Shown here one piece after another: positions 1 through 10,515 of a DNA stretch of 64,000 nucleotides. The stretch comes from Sporothrix humicola (lineage: Eukaryota > Ascomycota > Sordariomycetes > Ophiostomatales > Ophiostomataceae): positions 359,192-423,191 of the forward strand of contig WNYE01000027.1 in the NCBI GenBank assembly GCA_021396245.1, read 5' to 3'. The notes under the pieces are model-generated. The model made no database searches. It saw nothing but the letters and a program-made list of their open reading frames with translations, and was not told the DNA's origin. Made by a program: the position numbers and the translations under genes. Within the stretch, counting starts at the first letter, position 1; every line of letters starts with the position of its first letter.

Positions 1-3000
1 CATATAGGTAGCTGTCCAAGGCACAGAACGGGGCTTCCGGGGCCACTTGAAGTACTCACGATGCAGGTTTGCAATGCAGGAAGCCAAGACATGCCTTGGT
101 ATGTGGTCTGAAAGAATGGGAACTCTGTGTCCACAGTTGGCTGGACCCTGATTTTTTTTGTCTTTTTGCTCATAGCAGGTACAGAACGCCACAGTACCTG
201 ACTGTGTGAGTACCTGAGTACCCGAGTGCAAGGAAGCTACCGGATGCTAGAAAGTGGCTTAAAGAGGGCAGCGGCGCCCACCTGTCCCCATTGCTCTAGA
301 CCGGTCTTGGGCTGAAGGCATGCACATCTTCAGACATCCTACCGTGAGCTGACGTCGATCGTGACTGCCTCGACCGAGTACCCCCTCTCGAGCCCGAGCC
401 CCTTTCCTTGCCTTTTCGTCTCGTTCTTTCCAATTCTTCTGCGTCGTATTACTTGCGTGCCTTGCGTGCTAGGCGTGCCTGTTGAGCCTATGGTGTGCGT
501 GCAGAGAAGGAAGGATACCCCCCCAAGATGCCGTCCCGCACTGGAAGGAGCGTCTGGGCTGGTGCTAGACCCATGTATTGTGACGTCACAGCGCGTCTAG
601 GGCCGCCGAGAATCCCACCCCTTTTCGTTCTCTCTTCCTCCATACCGCAACAAATGCGACAAATTTCGTCACAAGGGTCAATCTCCACACGGCACCCCAA
701 TTCGCAAAGAAATGCAATGTCGAAAAGAGCGTAGCAGCAGCTCGTACGATGCGATGGTGCGAGAGTTAACGGAGTCGACGGAGTATTGTTTGCGGGTTCC
801 ATTGTTGCTGTGCCGCCAAAATGAAGCCGACTAGCCGGGCTTTAAGAAAAGCGTTGCCGAGTAATACGGTGTATTTGGGCGCAAAATAAGACTACAGTAA
901 ATAAAAGAAAGAAATAAAGTATGGAAGTCGATTCTGTGTGAGGAAATGGCACTTAAATGGGCACCAAAAGTACTGCGTGGTACTTTTGTTTTTTCCCTCT
1001 ATCTTATGCGTGAGAATGGGAATTTCAAAAATGGGCCATTTTTTCTCGATTCAATTTCAGATCGAATTTTCCATATTTCCCATCTTTGATGCCCTCTAAT
1101 TCTTCACTAAAATTTAGGGCCCAGTTGCGCTGTGCGACATGCATGGGGGTGTCTCCACCGCACCAAAAGTGGACAAAAGTACTGAGCGGATGGGCTCGCT
1201 GGGTACAAGATAAAATGTACACGGGCGGTGGCAGCGGTCAGTCGAAGCCGTTGGAAGGCAGTGACGACAAAAAAGGAAAAGTGAGAGGGAAATACAGACA
1301 AACTTACAGGGACGGCCCAGATAGCTGTCGATTAAAGTTGGGCGATCCGTGCGAAAATCAAGGGTATGATGTCATTTTGACAATCCTGCCGTATGATTGG
1401 CCAGATGTGGATCCGCTTCTGCGACTGTTGACATTCGACAGCTTTTCCATCCTCACCATCTCTCATCATTCTTTTCAACAGCAACAGTAACCTCATAGTC
1501 CTCAAATAGGCGCAAGCCCAGCTACTGTGGTATTATTACTTGTAGTATTATTGCCCGACTTTCCGGCACTTTGTTTATCTTATCTCGTATTCTCTGCATC
1601 CTGCATTTCTATTGGGCAATTACTGGATGGTATGACGCAGGGTCCCTCCTGCATCGCAAATGTACTCCCTACTCTAGAATAGAAACATATTCCGTAACGA
1701 AAGGTAACAGATTCGGAGTCATAGAAAATGAGAAAGGACCTCGATCTAGAGGTCTAATCGATCTGCGAAAGGCCTCGTAGAGTGACTGGTTAGATGATGT
1801 TGGACAGATCTGAAATATGGAAGAAGCGAGTTAGTCAAGTAATCAAACAATCTCTATCCTGCATACGGATTCAGAGATTCTAGCGTTTAAATCACTGCAA
1901 AATGGACAGGAAAACAACCGCTTTCCCAAAAGAAATAAGCTGCGGCTTCTCATAAATCATCTACACGAGAGCTCTCAGTTGCAATAAATTCAACAACGAC
2001 ACAACTGGACACAGCTTGAGAGCCCACAATACGATAACAATGTTATGCAGTTTTCTTTAGAAATTACACTGGCCATGTTATGAGCCCGAACCCCGAATGC
2101 AATCGTAGCGCCCTTATTTTGAAATGCAACCCTTGACAACGTCTCCGCAGGTCTAGGCCAGCAGGTCGCTTCCCGAATGTTGAGCAATTCCATCTGGGCC
2201 ATATTCTTGTGGCCTATCAAACGGTCGCATGCAGATACCGTATCAACACAGTAAAACCCATGCCCGAAGACAAAACGTCAATCGTGGATCTCTTGTGTGC
2301 CGGGAGGGGGACATACGGAAAACAACGTCAGGTAATTTCTACAAGAATCACCACTTTCGGTGCCATCGGTGACGTTTTTTTCGCTTCTTTGTTTCCTTTC
2401 AACGCATGCAGGAAGGGGCCACTGGGTGAGCTGAGCAACCCGCTCTTCCGGATGCTATTGCTTCCGGGCTTGATTTCGTCCTATCTCGGGAAGGACACAA
2501 ACTTCGACACCCACCCAACAAAGCAACGAGCTGCAACTACTTTGCCAGAAGGAGCGGACTTGAACTCTCACTTGCATGTCTGGACCGTTTTCGGCCGCCC
2601 AGAACACCACTCACTGGACACTATGCAGTTCAGCGCTCCACTAGACCGCTACGACAGAAGCAAAAGGAAACAGGAAAAGCACACGATGGAGTTAGAGACG
2701 TTGTGAAAAATCGAAAAATACCACGAAGAAAAAGTGGAAGTCGAAAAGGAAAAGGAAAAAAACGCCAACTAAAATAAAAGGCCCACTGAACCAGATTTTG
2801 CGCGCCCGTTACCCGTGTTCTCGCTCCATCAGGTCTCTTTCTTGGTGCTAGGACGAGGCAACTCACTATCGGCATCCTGGTGGGATTACCACTTTGGCGA
2901 TGGTTTGATCAAGATCACCACCGAGAGAATTTTTCTCGTTCCTTCTCTTTCCAGAATACACAATATTTTGTATATTTCGCAGGTGGGAATTCCCATTCTA

Positions 3001-3700
3001 ATGGGTCGTAGGGTGTGCCGCCCACGTTTGCTGCTCTTGTGATATGATGTCAGGCGAGGAACGCGCGATCCCCACAATGCTATCACGCTTCTGGGTGCTC
3101 GCTTGGATCCCTTGTCTGCTCACATTTGGCTCTTTGGCGGAGCGCCTCACGTTGCCCAATTGTCCACGATCCAATCGTCCTTTTTTTTTTTAACCCATAC
3201 CCATTCCCTTCTCGTGTTCCCCTGCTTGAAATTGACCTTTCCACCTGTCTTTGCCGGAAATCAAGGGTACTTCTCTATCGGCACTCCTGTTTGTTTGTGT
3301 CGTGATGGGGAACTTCTCGAGGCGAGAGACCCACTTTTCTTATTTTCCTCTTGTCTCTGACTGGTGGCACAATCCCACACAGCGCAGAGGAAAAAAAATA
3401 GGAAACGGCAATCCACTATTCTATACCCAATCGGGCTAGACCCAACCATTGCCCATTTCATCGATTTCAAGGCAAATCTGCGATCTCCAATCCTGAGCCA
3501 TCTCCTGCCATGATCAGGCCGTGCGAACATGCGAAAATACAAACAAGCGAAAAAGGGAGATTGCAGCACACGAAAGACAAAGAAACCTCTCGACTGCTCG
3601 TTCTACAGAGCAGACGCGTTGGAAGCCAGAGACATCATGGTGAGAACAGAAACATCGGGATCGAGGCGTTCTTGTCATCAGTCCTTTTCATGGGTGTGCG
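1..3700. other. Non-coding region upstream of frq
   Basis: No reading frame here resembles a known protein; open frames are short, overlap on both strands and lack homology I can recognise. Visible structure is limited to a short inverted-repeat unit at 980-1182 (listed separately) and a small palindrome near 1738-1755 (GACCTC...GAGGTC). The stretch most likely holds distal regulatory DNA for frq or non-coding transcripts; nothing more can be supported. Confidence 0.5.
980..1182. repeat. Possible MITE-like inverted-repeat unit
   Basis: GTACTTTTGT at 980-989 is exactly inverted as ACAAAAGTAC at 1173-1182, bounding about 203 bp without coding capacity. The sequence CACCAAAAGT also occurs at both ends (around 962 and 1161), and a local 9-bp hairpin (CAAAAGTAC/GTACTTTTG, 965-988) overlaps the left end. 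No clear target-site duplication is seen. It could be a fossil non-autonomous DNA transposon or a chance arrangement. Confidence 0.25.
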
Positions 3701-3710
3701 AGTTCCATCA

Positions 3711-3719
3711 TATATAAAC
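3711..3719 (+). promoter_or_regulatory. TATA-like box upstream of frq
   Basis: A TATATAAA motif lies in otherwise mixed sequence about 1.6 kb upstream of the proposed frq start. It could mark the start of a long-leader frq transcript or of a separate non-coding transcript. No start site can be placed from sequence alone. Confidence 0.3.
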
Positions 3720-3802
3720 GATTTTCTTGTACTGGCTGCTAGCCCCCTAGGCCCATCCCCTTTCGCCCTTCCCCCAGAGGCCGCAAGGTTCTTTTTCTCC
3801 TG

Positions 3803-3879
3803 CATCGATGTACGGATCGATATTGTGAAAGCCGATCCGTTGGTTGTGTTTCGTCCCGCACGCAGCGATCTCGATGACC
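3803..3879. promoter_or_regulatory. GATC/CGAT cluster, candidate White Collar (clock box-like) element
   Basis: Within 77 bp there are a CATCGATG palindrome (3803-3810), GGATCGATAT (3814-3823), CCGATCCG (3832-3839) and GCGATCTCGATGA (3865-3877). In Neurospora, the White Collar complex drives frq from distal and proximal elements built from paired GATC/CGAT-type motifs in a long upstream region. Position (about 1.5 kb before the frq start) and motif density fit a distal element. Binding is inferred, not shown. Confidence 0.4.
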
Positions 3880-4960
3880 ACGCATTTAGAGGCGTCGAGA
3901 CCCCTAATTTTTCATCGGCGAGGTTGCCTCTTGCCACCCCCTTCCCGGTACGGAGTACTCTCTCTGTCTCTCTCGCTTTTCGCTCTCAGGCACTCTGGCA
4001 CTGTCGCCCACACACCCCCTTCCGTTGCTGTTCTATACTGTCAGCGTGTTTTTCGATGTACATGTGTTTTGTTCTTCGTTTTATTTGCCCATCTCGATTG
4101 CATTGTCTCACTGGGAAGACGAAAGAATGCGCTCTGTTGATTCGAAAAACTTTGTTCGTGCCATCCTTTTTGCATGACGTTCTTGCCCAAATCTAAATCT
4201 GGACCATCGTTCTTTCCATCGACGATGGCTCGCTCGTAATAATTAAGAATACTGTGGAGGAAAGAAAGAACTGCTGCAACCATCACCCTACTGCAGACGC
4301 ACCCCCTCCTTCCAGCCCAGGGACTCGCACCTGCACTGCTCAAGGCCCGGGACTGTCTGCGCCCCTCCACGCTCCTTCCCCCGGCTGTCACTTTCTGTTT
4401 TCTCTTCATATTGCCTCGTCCCAGGCCACCTCCCCTTTCCCACCTTGTCCCATTTCCTTCCTCTTGACACATGTCTCCATTTTTCTCTCCTTGTGTCCCT
4501 GCCGTTTACTTGCATCGTCTCTCCTTACCATCTTCATCGATTTTCTGACCTCAAAACAAAACATTACAGAACAAAGCACGACAGCTTAACCGGTACCAAA
4601 ACACCAGTTCTCGCGCGCACTGGCTCAGACTTCGCAGGTTCTGGACCCTAACCGCTTTCAGTCCCCACGTCATCGTGCAGTGCTGTCACCCTCCCCCAAG
4701 CCATCTCTTCCATATCATTTTTAGTGCTACTTCGCTCCTTGCACTGTCCTTAGAGACACCCCCTGCCCTGGCCCCACCGCACGAACCTACCTAGTACCAG
4801 TGCCCAGTATCTGGGCCGATCTTTTCCCTTTTCTTCGACGCTCGCTGCTCTGGCTGCCCTTTCCTTCCTCTTAACATTGCCATTCTGCTGTTTCCCGCTC
4901 TGTTCTCGAACTTTCTCACCTTACTCTCACCAAAACACAACAACTTTTCTCGCGGTTTTC

Positions 4961-5001
4961 ACGATTAGCGATCACGAAACAACTCGATCGAACAACGATA
5001 A
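4961..5001. promoter_or_regulatory. Second GATC/CGAT cluster near frq, candidate proximal light-response element
   Basis: The 41 bp contain ACGATTAG, GCGATCAC, CTCGATCGA and AACGATAA, i.e. four GAT cores, about 360 bp upstream of the proposed frq start. It could be a proximal White Collar site or simply lie in the transcribed leader. The region around it (4250-5350) is pyrimidine-rich, as is common in fungal leaders, and holds several upstream ATGs (for example 4056, 4062 and 4127, the last opening a 16-codon frame). Confidence 0.3.
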
Positions 5002-5353
5002 AGCCATACATCATACTACATTCACGGATTGGACATTTACACGTTACCCGTTCGTAGTAGCGGGCCTAGCACTTACATCGACCACGCTACACACGAGTGT
5101 TCCCCCAACTTAGTCGTTTGACAAGCGCCGAATAAGAGCATCGCAGTTGCAGGATTTATATTTGTCGGCTGCAACAACGTTTTCGCCAGTACGGCCTGCT
5201 TTTCAACAGCAGCGGACAACCCTGGGCACGGAAAGCGACGTTATTGACCGACCGGGCCATCATCCCAACGGCTCCGGACCGCCGGATGCCTCGCCTAGAG
5301 CCATTTGTGCCCCTCGCGTGGCAAGACGTTTCGACGTAGACAACGACGGGACA

Positions 5354-8300
5354 ATGGATAACGACAGGATGCCCCGACCACGGCACCTTAAAACGCCCAG
5401 TTTCGATATGGCCGGAAACAACAGACAGAACTCGAACGAACCACCACATCCTCATCCTCTCCGCCAATCAGCGACTGCTACACAAATCAACCCTTCGATA
5501 CCTCGAACACCACCAGAACCACGCACACACCAACGACATGGCCAGACTTCTCGCGACGACGTCGCGGCAGTGTCCGGTACCGACAACTCGCATGATGAAT
5601 TATCGGGAGACCAGGAACGAAAAACAAACCCATCTCGGCAGAGCGACGCTTCAGGCCGCAGTCGTGCATCGATCATGACTGACGCCAAGAAGTGGTTTGA
5701 CAACTCGAACAACAACCCAACTGCAACGTTTGATGTCAGCCCTCCAGATGGTAAGGAAAATGAAATGACCCCAATGTCTCCCCCCATGTTTCTCGCCGCT
5801 GACGAGGACCTCCTGCTTTTTAAAGTTGGTTCCTATTTTGAGAAGCGAGAATCATCAAGCGACGATGTAAACCACGATATCCCACTCATGTCACCACAAC
5901 ACGCGCCCCCTTATGTCCCACCTAGCGCCGCATTTCTTCCAGCAACCCTTATGCATTCCAACACACGAAGCAGCAGTTCAGAGGACTACCGAAGTGTGAT
6001 TGATGATCTGACCATTGAGAACAAACGTCTCAAGGAGCAACTCAAGCGGTTCCAGCAAAACGCAAATCGGGATGTGCTCGAGAACGAAAAGCTTTTTGAA
6101 ATTAAGATGCATGGCTTGCCACGCCGCAAGAAGCAGGAGCTTGAGGCCACACTCCGTGATTTTGCTGCTAGCCTGGGCGACACAGCCTCCAACGACTCGG
6201 CATCACAGCGGAAGCGTGAAAAGTCAATGTCTTCTTCCAAAGAGCACGTGCAACAGGGACATCACCACCACCACCACAATTCGGCATTGTACTCGTCGAG
6301 TGGCTCACGGTCAAAGCAAGCCTCCAATTCCTCGTCACGATCTAGGCCAGTCGACTCGGCATATGCTTCCATGTCGACTGGTGCTAACTCGGGTGCATCG
6401 CTTTCCCGTGGTCCTTTTGGCGGCTCAAAGGCTCGCGCCTCATCTGAGCAGAAGGTGGAGCGGTATCTGAAAGATATCCCGGAGGGTCTCTACCCACATT
6501 ATGGATTCCACTCTCTTGGCGACAAGGAGAAGAAAAAGTTGATTGTCAGACGCCTAGAGCAGCTCTTCACAGGAAAGATTGGTGGTCGCTACACCCGCCA
6601 GGCTCGGTCATCTGCGCCAGATTCCGGTGATGCAGCAGGTACAACAACTGTTGCTGCTGCAATTGGTGATAGATCGTCAAAAAGCGCCGGTGCTTTGAAC
6701 AGTGGGAGTCGCAGTGGCAGTAGCGGCGATGGCGGCAGCGGTCCAGTTGCCAATATCGCACCGTACTCCTCTACACCGGCTGCTTCTGCCGTCCCAAACC
6801 TCCAGATTCCGTCGTCACTTGTGGCCAGTTCTGAGCCTGCTCGTGAGGCCCGGATTCAAGCAAGGAATTCCGGCCACAAACAGGCCAAGTCCCGCGACAA
6901 TGGGTCGGCATCGAACTCTAATTCGAACGGCGATGATGCGGGAAATGGAAATGGCAACGGCAGTGGCAGCGGTCATGGCAATGTCTCTGTCAGTACAACC
7001 ACTGGTGGAAATGGCAAAACTCCATTTGGCTCATCCCTGCCTGATCAGCGTCCAACAAGACTGCTTGATCTGGACCCGGATCGGGTCCAGGTGCCTGCAG
7101 ACAACATGGAGTACATTCGCCATCTCGGCCTCGTCCCACCAGAAATCGGGCCCCAAAGCGTTGCCAAGACGATTGATGTCTCTCCTGACGCAGACGGTTG
7201 GGTGTACCTGAATCTTTTGGCAAACCTGGCCCAGCTACACATTCTCAACGTGGCACCCGACTTTATTCGTCAAGCCGTTGTTGAGAAGAGCACAAAGTTC
7301 CAGCTTTCACCAGATGGCCAGAAGATCCGCTGGCGCGGAGGTATGGACGGTACCAAATTTAGCAGCGATGGCGGCAGCACTGGTGATCGCTCACAGCACA
7401 GCCAGTCCACCGATGCAGATGACGGTTCCGACGAGACTGGCCAACGGAAGAGGATGAAGATATTCGGTGACAGCTCAGCATCCGCATTGTCGAGCGGTAA
7501 AAAGCAGTCCAAAACAGGTCTTCAGGACTCTGGCGCCTCGTCCAGCTTTCAGTACAAACCACTGTTTGTTCATCGGAATTCTGTTCCAATCATGACTTCT
7601 GGAGAGGAGACGTCGTCATCCCAAGAATCCGATCTGCCGGTGACCAGCCACGCCTACGGCAGTCGTATGGACCAGAGCAACACAAAGAGCCGCAACCGAG
7701 TCGATTCAAAGAGTAAAACTAAGAGCAGCAGTATTTCGAACAGCAACGGCAACAGCGGCTCCAATGGCGAGGCCTCTCGACTCAGTACAAGCCGTTCTGG
7801 CGGCTCAACCAATGTTCGCAAGAGGCGCAAGTCGGACGGCGTCCTCGTATACTACAGCGGCATGCCGTTTTGTACGGATCTCGCCGGAGACAGTTCAGGC
7901 GAGGCAAGTCCAACAACAAACGAGACGTCCACACTGCAAACGCAGGAGTCGATGGACGAACCCTTGCAAAACAGGCCGACGGTCCACCGCTCGTCATCAG
8001 GCTCCAATATCCCCTTCCGGCCCCTGACAGACTACTTGAGCTTGTCAAGGGACGAATGGGCTGGCCTTGGTCTGCTGGGCATTGGGACTGTGGGGCGCAA
8101 CGAGCGTGCGGCAAGTGTCAACGACAACATGAGCAGCTCGGCTAGCTTCATCAGCAGCACAAGCAACCAGGAAGATGTCGACGATGACCTCGTCGTATTC
8201 GACTACAGCTCAGCGACCGATGCAACGTCTGTTAGCACACACGAGCCGCTCCTCGAGGCGTCTGGCATCAACCGCGTGTTCCCAGAGGACCACTTCGCAT

Positions 8301-8830
8301 TGCGTGTCACAACACATCGGCCATTCAACCCGAGCGGCTCAATCAACAATTGCGACGACGACGACACGGAGATGGCAGACGGCAATATCTTCAACACGAG
8401 CTCGCCCGGCCGTGACACGTTCTCTATGGCTTCACTGGCAGATCGGGTCGCTGCGCTCAAGAAGCAGACAGCCCCGGTGTCAGCAGCAGTTGCCATGAAA
8501 AACCAGACACCGTCAGTCAAGATCAACTACGTGTCCTCGGTCTACCAACAGAGAGAACCCGCCAAGTTGCCACGTCCTGCCATGTTTTATCCTCCATTCA
8601 GCTCAACATCTGAATCGGAGGAGGATGAGGACATGCTGGATTCGGAGGCCGGCGAAGAAGAGGATGAGAGCATGCTGGCTTCGTCGTCTGTAATCTCTCG
8701 GCGTGCCAATCCTCATCATTCGGTGAATAACGCATCGCTGGTATCTCACGCAGTGATGTCATCGGGTGAGGATGGCGATGTGGAGGCTGATGGGTCGAAG
8801 GAGACTATGGAGCTGGAAGACAGCACATAA
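5354..8830 (+). CDS. frq: Frequency clock protein (FRQ)
   Basis: Central negative element of the fungal circadian oscillator; in Neurospora it binds the helicase FRH and casein kinase 1 and represses the White Collar complex. This 1158-residue frame carries family hallmarks in order: DAKKWFD and NPTATFD near the N-terminus, a coiled coil from about residue 212 (VIDDLTIENKRLKEQL), HGLPRRKK and ATLRDFAASL, the VERYLKDIPEGLYP and RRLEQLFTGK blocks (about 368-405), the YLNLLANLAQLH to STKFQLSPDG block (about 617-660), a basic cluster RKRRKSDG (about 821), and an acidic C-terminal tail. Ser/Gly/Asn-rich linkers are long. The start at 5354 is the first in-frame ATG with a good context (ACAATGG); the frame stays open upstream, so an upstream exon is possible. 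ATGs at 5369 and 5408 could give shorter isoforms. No internal intron is needed. Neurospora FRQ is about 989 residues, so this one is longer. Confidence 0.95.
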   Translation: MDNDRMPRPRHLKTPSFDMAGNNRQNSNEPPHPHPLRQSATATQINPSIPRTPPEPRTHQRHGQTSRDDVAAVSGTDNSHDELSGDQERKTNPSRQSDASGRSRASIMTDAKKWFDNSNNNPTATFDVSPPDGKENEMTPMSPPMFLAADEDLLLFKVGSYFEKRESSSDDVNHDIPLMSPQHAPPYVPPSAAFLPATLMHSNTRSSSSEDYRSVIDDLTIENKRLKEQLKRFQQNANRDVLENEKLFEIKMHGLPRRKKQELEATLRDFAASLGDTASNDSASQRKREKSMSSSKEHVQQGHHHHHHNSALYSSSGSRSKQASNSSSRSRPVDSAYASMSTGANSGASLSRGPFGGSKARASSEQKVERYLKDIPEGLYPHYGFHSLGDKEKKKLIVRRLEQLFTGKIGGRYTRQARSSAPDSGDAAGTTTVAAAIGDRSSKSAGALNSGSRSGSSGDGGSGPVANIAPYSSTPAASAVPNLQIPSSLVASSEPAREARIQARNSGHKQAKSRDNGSASNSNSNGDDAGNGNGNGSGSGHGNVSVSTTTGGNGKTPFGSSLPDQRPTRLLDLDPDRVQVPADNMEYIRHLGLVPPEIGPQSVAKTIDVSPDADGWVYLNLLANLAQLHILNVAPDFIRQAVVEKSTKFQLSPDGQKIRWRGGMDGTKFSSDGGSTGDRSQHSQSTDADDGSDETGQRKRMKIFGDSSASALSSGKKQSKTGLQDSGASSSFQYKPLFVHRNSVPIMTSGEETSSSQESDLPVTSHAYGSRMDQSNTKSRNRVDSKSKTKSSSISNSNGNSGSNGEASRLSTSRSGGSTNVRKRRKSDGVLVYYSGMPFCTDLAGDSSGEASPTTNETSTLQTQESMDEPLQNRPTVHRSSSGSNIPFRPLTDYLSLSRDEWAGLGLLGIGTVGRNERAASVNDNMSSSASFISSTSNQEDVDDDLVVFDYSSATDATSVSTHEPLLEASGINRVFPEDHFALRVTTHRPFNPSGSINNCDDDDTEMADGNIFNTSSPGRDTFSMASLADRVAALKKQTAPVSAAVAMKNQTPSVKINYVSSVYQQREPAKLPRPAMFYPPFSSTSESEEDEDMLDSEAGEEEDESMLASSSVISRRANPHHSVNNASLVSHAVMSSGEDGDVEADGSKETMELEDST

Positions 8831-9603
8831 AACGAACCAGAAAAAAAACAACAAAAAACACCCCCTCGATATTGGGCAAGGCCCGCAACGATGACATGAT
8901 CGCACTTTTTTATTCAACTAGCCTCTGCTTTTTATTTCCATTTTCTTGCTTTACTATTTTATTTCATATAATTTTTTTTTGGTCTATATCCTTATTTGTT
9001 TTGGAGAGATATCTCCTTTTATTTTATGGCTTGGATAAAAGGGAAAAAGGAATCTACGGAATTTGTTGATACTCTCTTACTTTGGGCCACAAAGCTGGCC
9101 AATGTACTATTTACTTTCAACTGTAAAACTACCACAAAAAGAATGAATGATATCCAAGACTTATTTGTCATAAAATAACTAAACGAAATCTTTTTAAGAT
9201 ACATGAAAGACGTAAAATTTGAAGTGATAATTTATTCGTTCATGGCGTTCTCAGATGAAAATATTATGAGAATTGATGTTCGTAGGCTGACAAGTGATGG
9301 GCAGATACTGGTGAAATACTGCCTGCAGTCACCGCCAAGCCGTGGTGGAATTGTGCTAGCCTGGCAGGCAGGGGCGATGGGGAGCGCAAAGTGGTGGAGG
9401 GGTTGTGTGAGCTTTTGAGCTTTGGGAGCTTTTTGAAAGGGGAAAGAGGGAACGAACCGTTTTGCGCGTGGGAGCACAACGACAACGACAACGTGCTTCA
9501 ATCGACTCTGGGCACATTCTTCTCCTACCAGACAAAACGCTAGCATCACCAAAAAGGAATTACACTTCCTTTAATTGCTTCTTTTACCCCGCTGCCAGCG
9601 ACC
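8831..9603. other. frq 3' region / prefoldin upstream region
   Basis: AT-rich 3' flank of frq, no gene. At 8863-8905 there are CTCGATAT, AACGATGA and TGATCGCA, a third GAT-core cluster just past the frq stop. In Neurospora the antisense frq transcript (qrf) starts downstream of frq and has its own light-response element, so this is the place to look for one. Confidence 0.4.
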
Positions 9604-10515
9604 ATGGCGACGCCCAGCAGCGGCAAGGCCGTGGCAAAGTAAGGATCAAATGACAAAAGGAAACAAAAGATTCACCTTTCACCGAGACCACGACTGTTAA
9701 CTCAACCCTTCTTTCCAGGCCCGACCCTAAGGATGTCCCTACGAACCCGCGCGGCATCCCGCAGGCGCCGTTTGTCGACAAGGTCGAGGACTATGTGACG
9801 TCGCGTGAGGACGTCGAGCCGACCCTGCGGCGGTTCCAGGAGATGATCTCGAAATACCAGTTCATGGAGCAGAACCTGCAGCGCCGTGTGAGCGGCCTCG
9901 ACGAGAAGCTGCCCGACATTCAAAAGACGCTGGACACTGTCAAGTTCCTGCAGACGCGGAGGCCAGGCGCAAAGAAGAGCACAGACGACGAAGACGACGA
10001 ACTGGCAAGCGACGACGACGATGACGACGAGGGCGACGATGGCGAGGCCATTGAGACAACCTTTGAGCTCAACGACACGCTCTACGCCAAGGCGACGATT
10101 CCACCGACAGACGAGGTGCATCTGTGGCTAGGAGTGAGTGAAGACGACGCAGGGGACGATGCAAGGAAATTTGGTACATTTGATACGCGGATGAGTTGCT
10201 GACTGGACAGGCCAACGTTATGCTGTCGTATCCCATCGACGAGGCCCAGGCTCTGCTTGAGCAGAAGCTGAGCTCGGCGCAAACGACACGGCGCAACTGC
10301 GAGGAAGATCTCGAGTTTCTGCGGGAACAGATCACGGTATGTCTCTACAATGTCGACTGTCTTTTCCCAGCGTACTTTACTGACATGTTTTGCAGACAAT
10401 GGAGGTTGCTATTGCTCGGGTGTACAACTGGGATGTCGTGCAGAAGCGCAAAGAGAAGACGGAGGCCGAGAAAGACAGCAGTAGCAAGGGCGGCCCCGAT
10501 GAGCCGGATGGCTAA
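9604..10515 (+). CDS. PAC10: Prefoldin subunit 3 (VBP1/Pac10 family)
   Basis: Alpha-type subunit of the cytosolic hexameric prefoldin that hands nascent actin and tubulin to the CCT chaperonin. Four exons: 9604-9638, 9719-10133, 10211-10336, 10396-10515, giving 231 residues with all phases closing. Family features are NPRGIPQAPF near the N-terminus, the first helix (RRFQEMISKYQFME), the LPDIQKTLDTVKFL stretch, the LNDTLYAKATIPPTDEVHLWLGANVMLSYP beta-hairpin region interrupted by intron 2 right after WLG, and the C-terminal coiled-coil helix ending in VYNWDVVQKRK. An Asp/Glu-rich insertion (about residues 98-121) sits between the N-terminal helix and the hairpins. It follows frq on the same strand with about 770 bp between them. 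Confidence 0.93.

Noticed and set aside
2209..2706. 165-codon frame upstream of frq
   Set aside because: Starts on a non-ATG codon, has no recognisable domain and lies in the presumed frq upstream region.
5147..5353. Upstream extension of the frq frame
   Set aside because: Begins with TTG and contains no ATG before 5354; the translated sequence shows no family similarity, so it is treated as leader unless an upstream exon is found.
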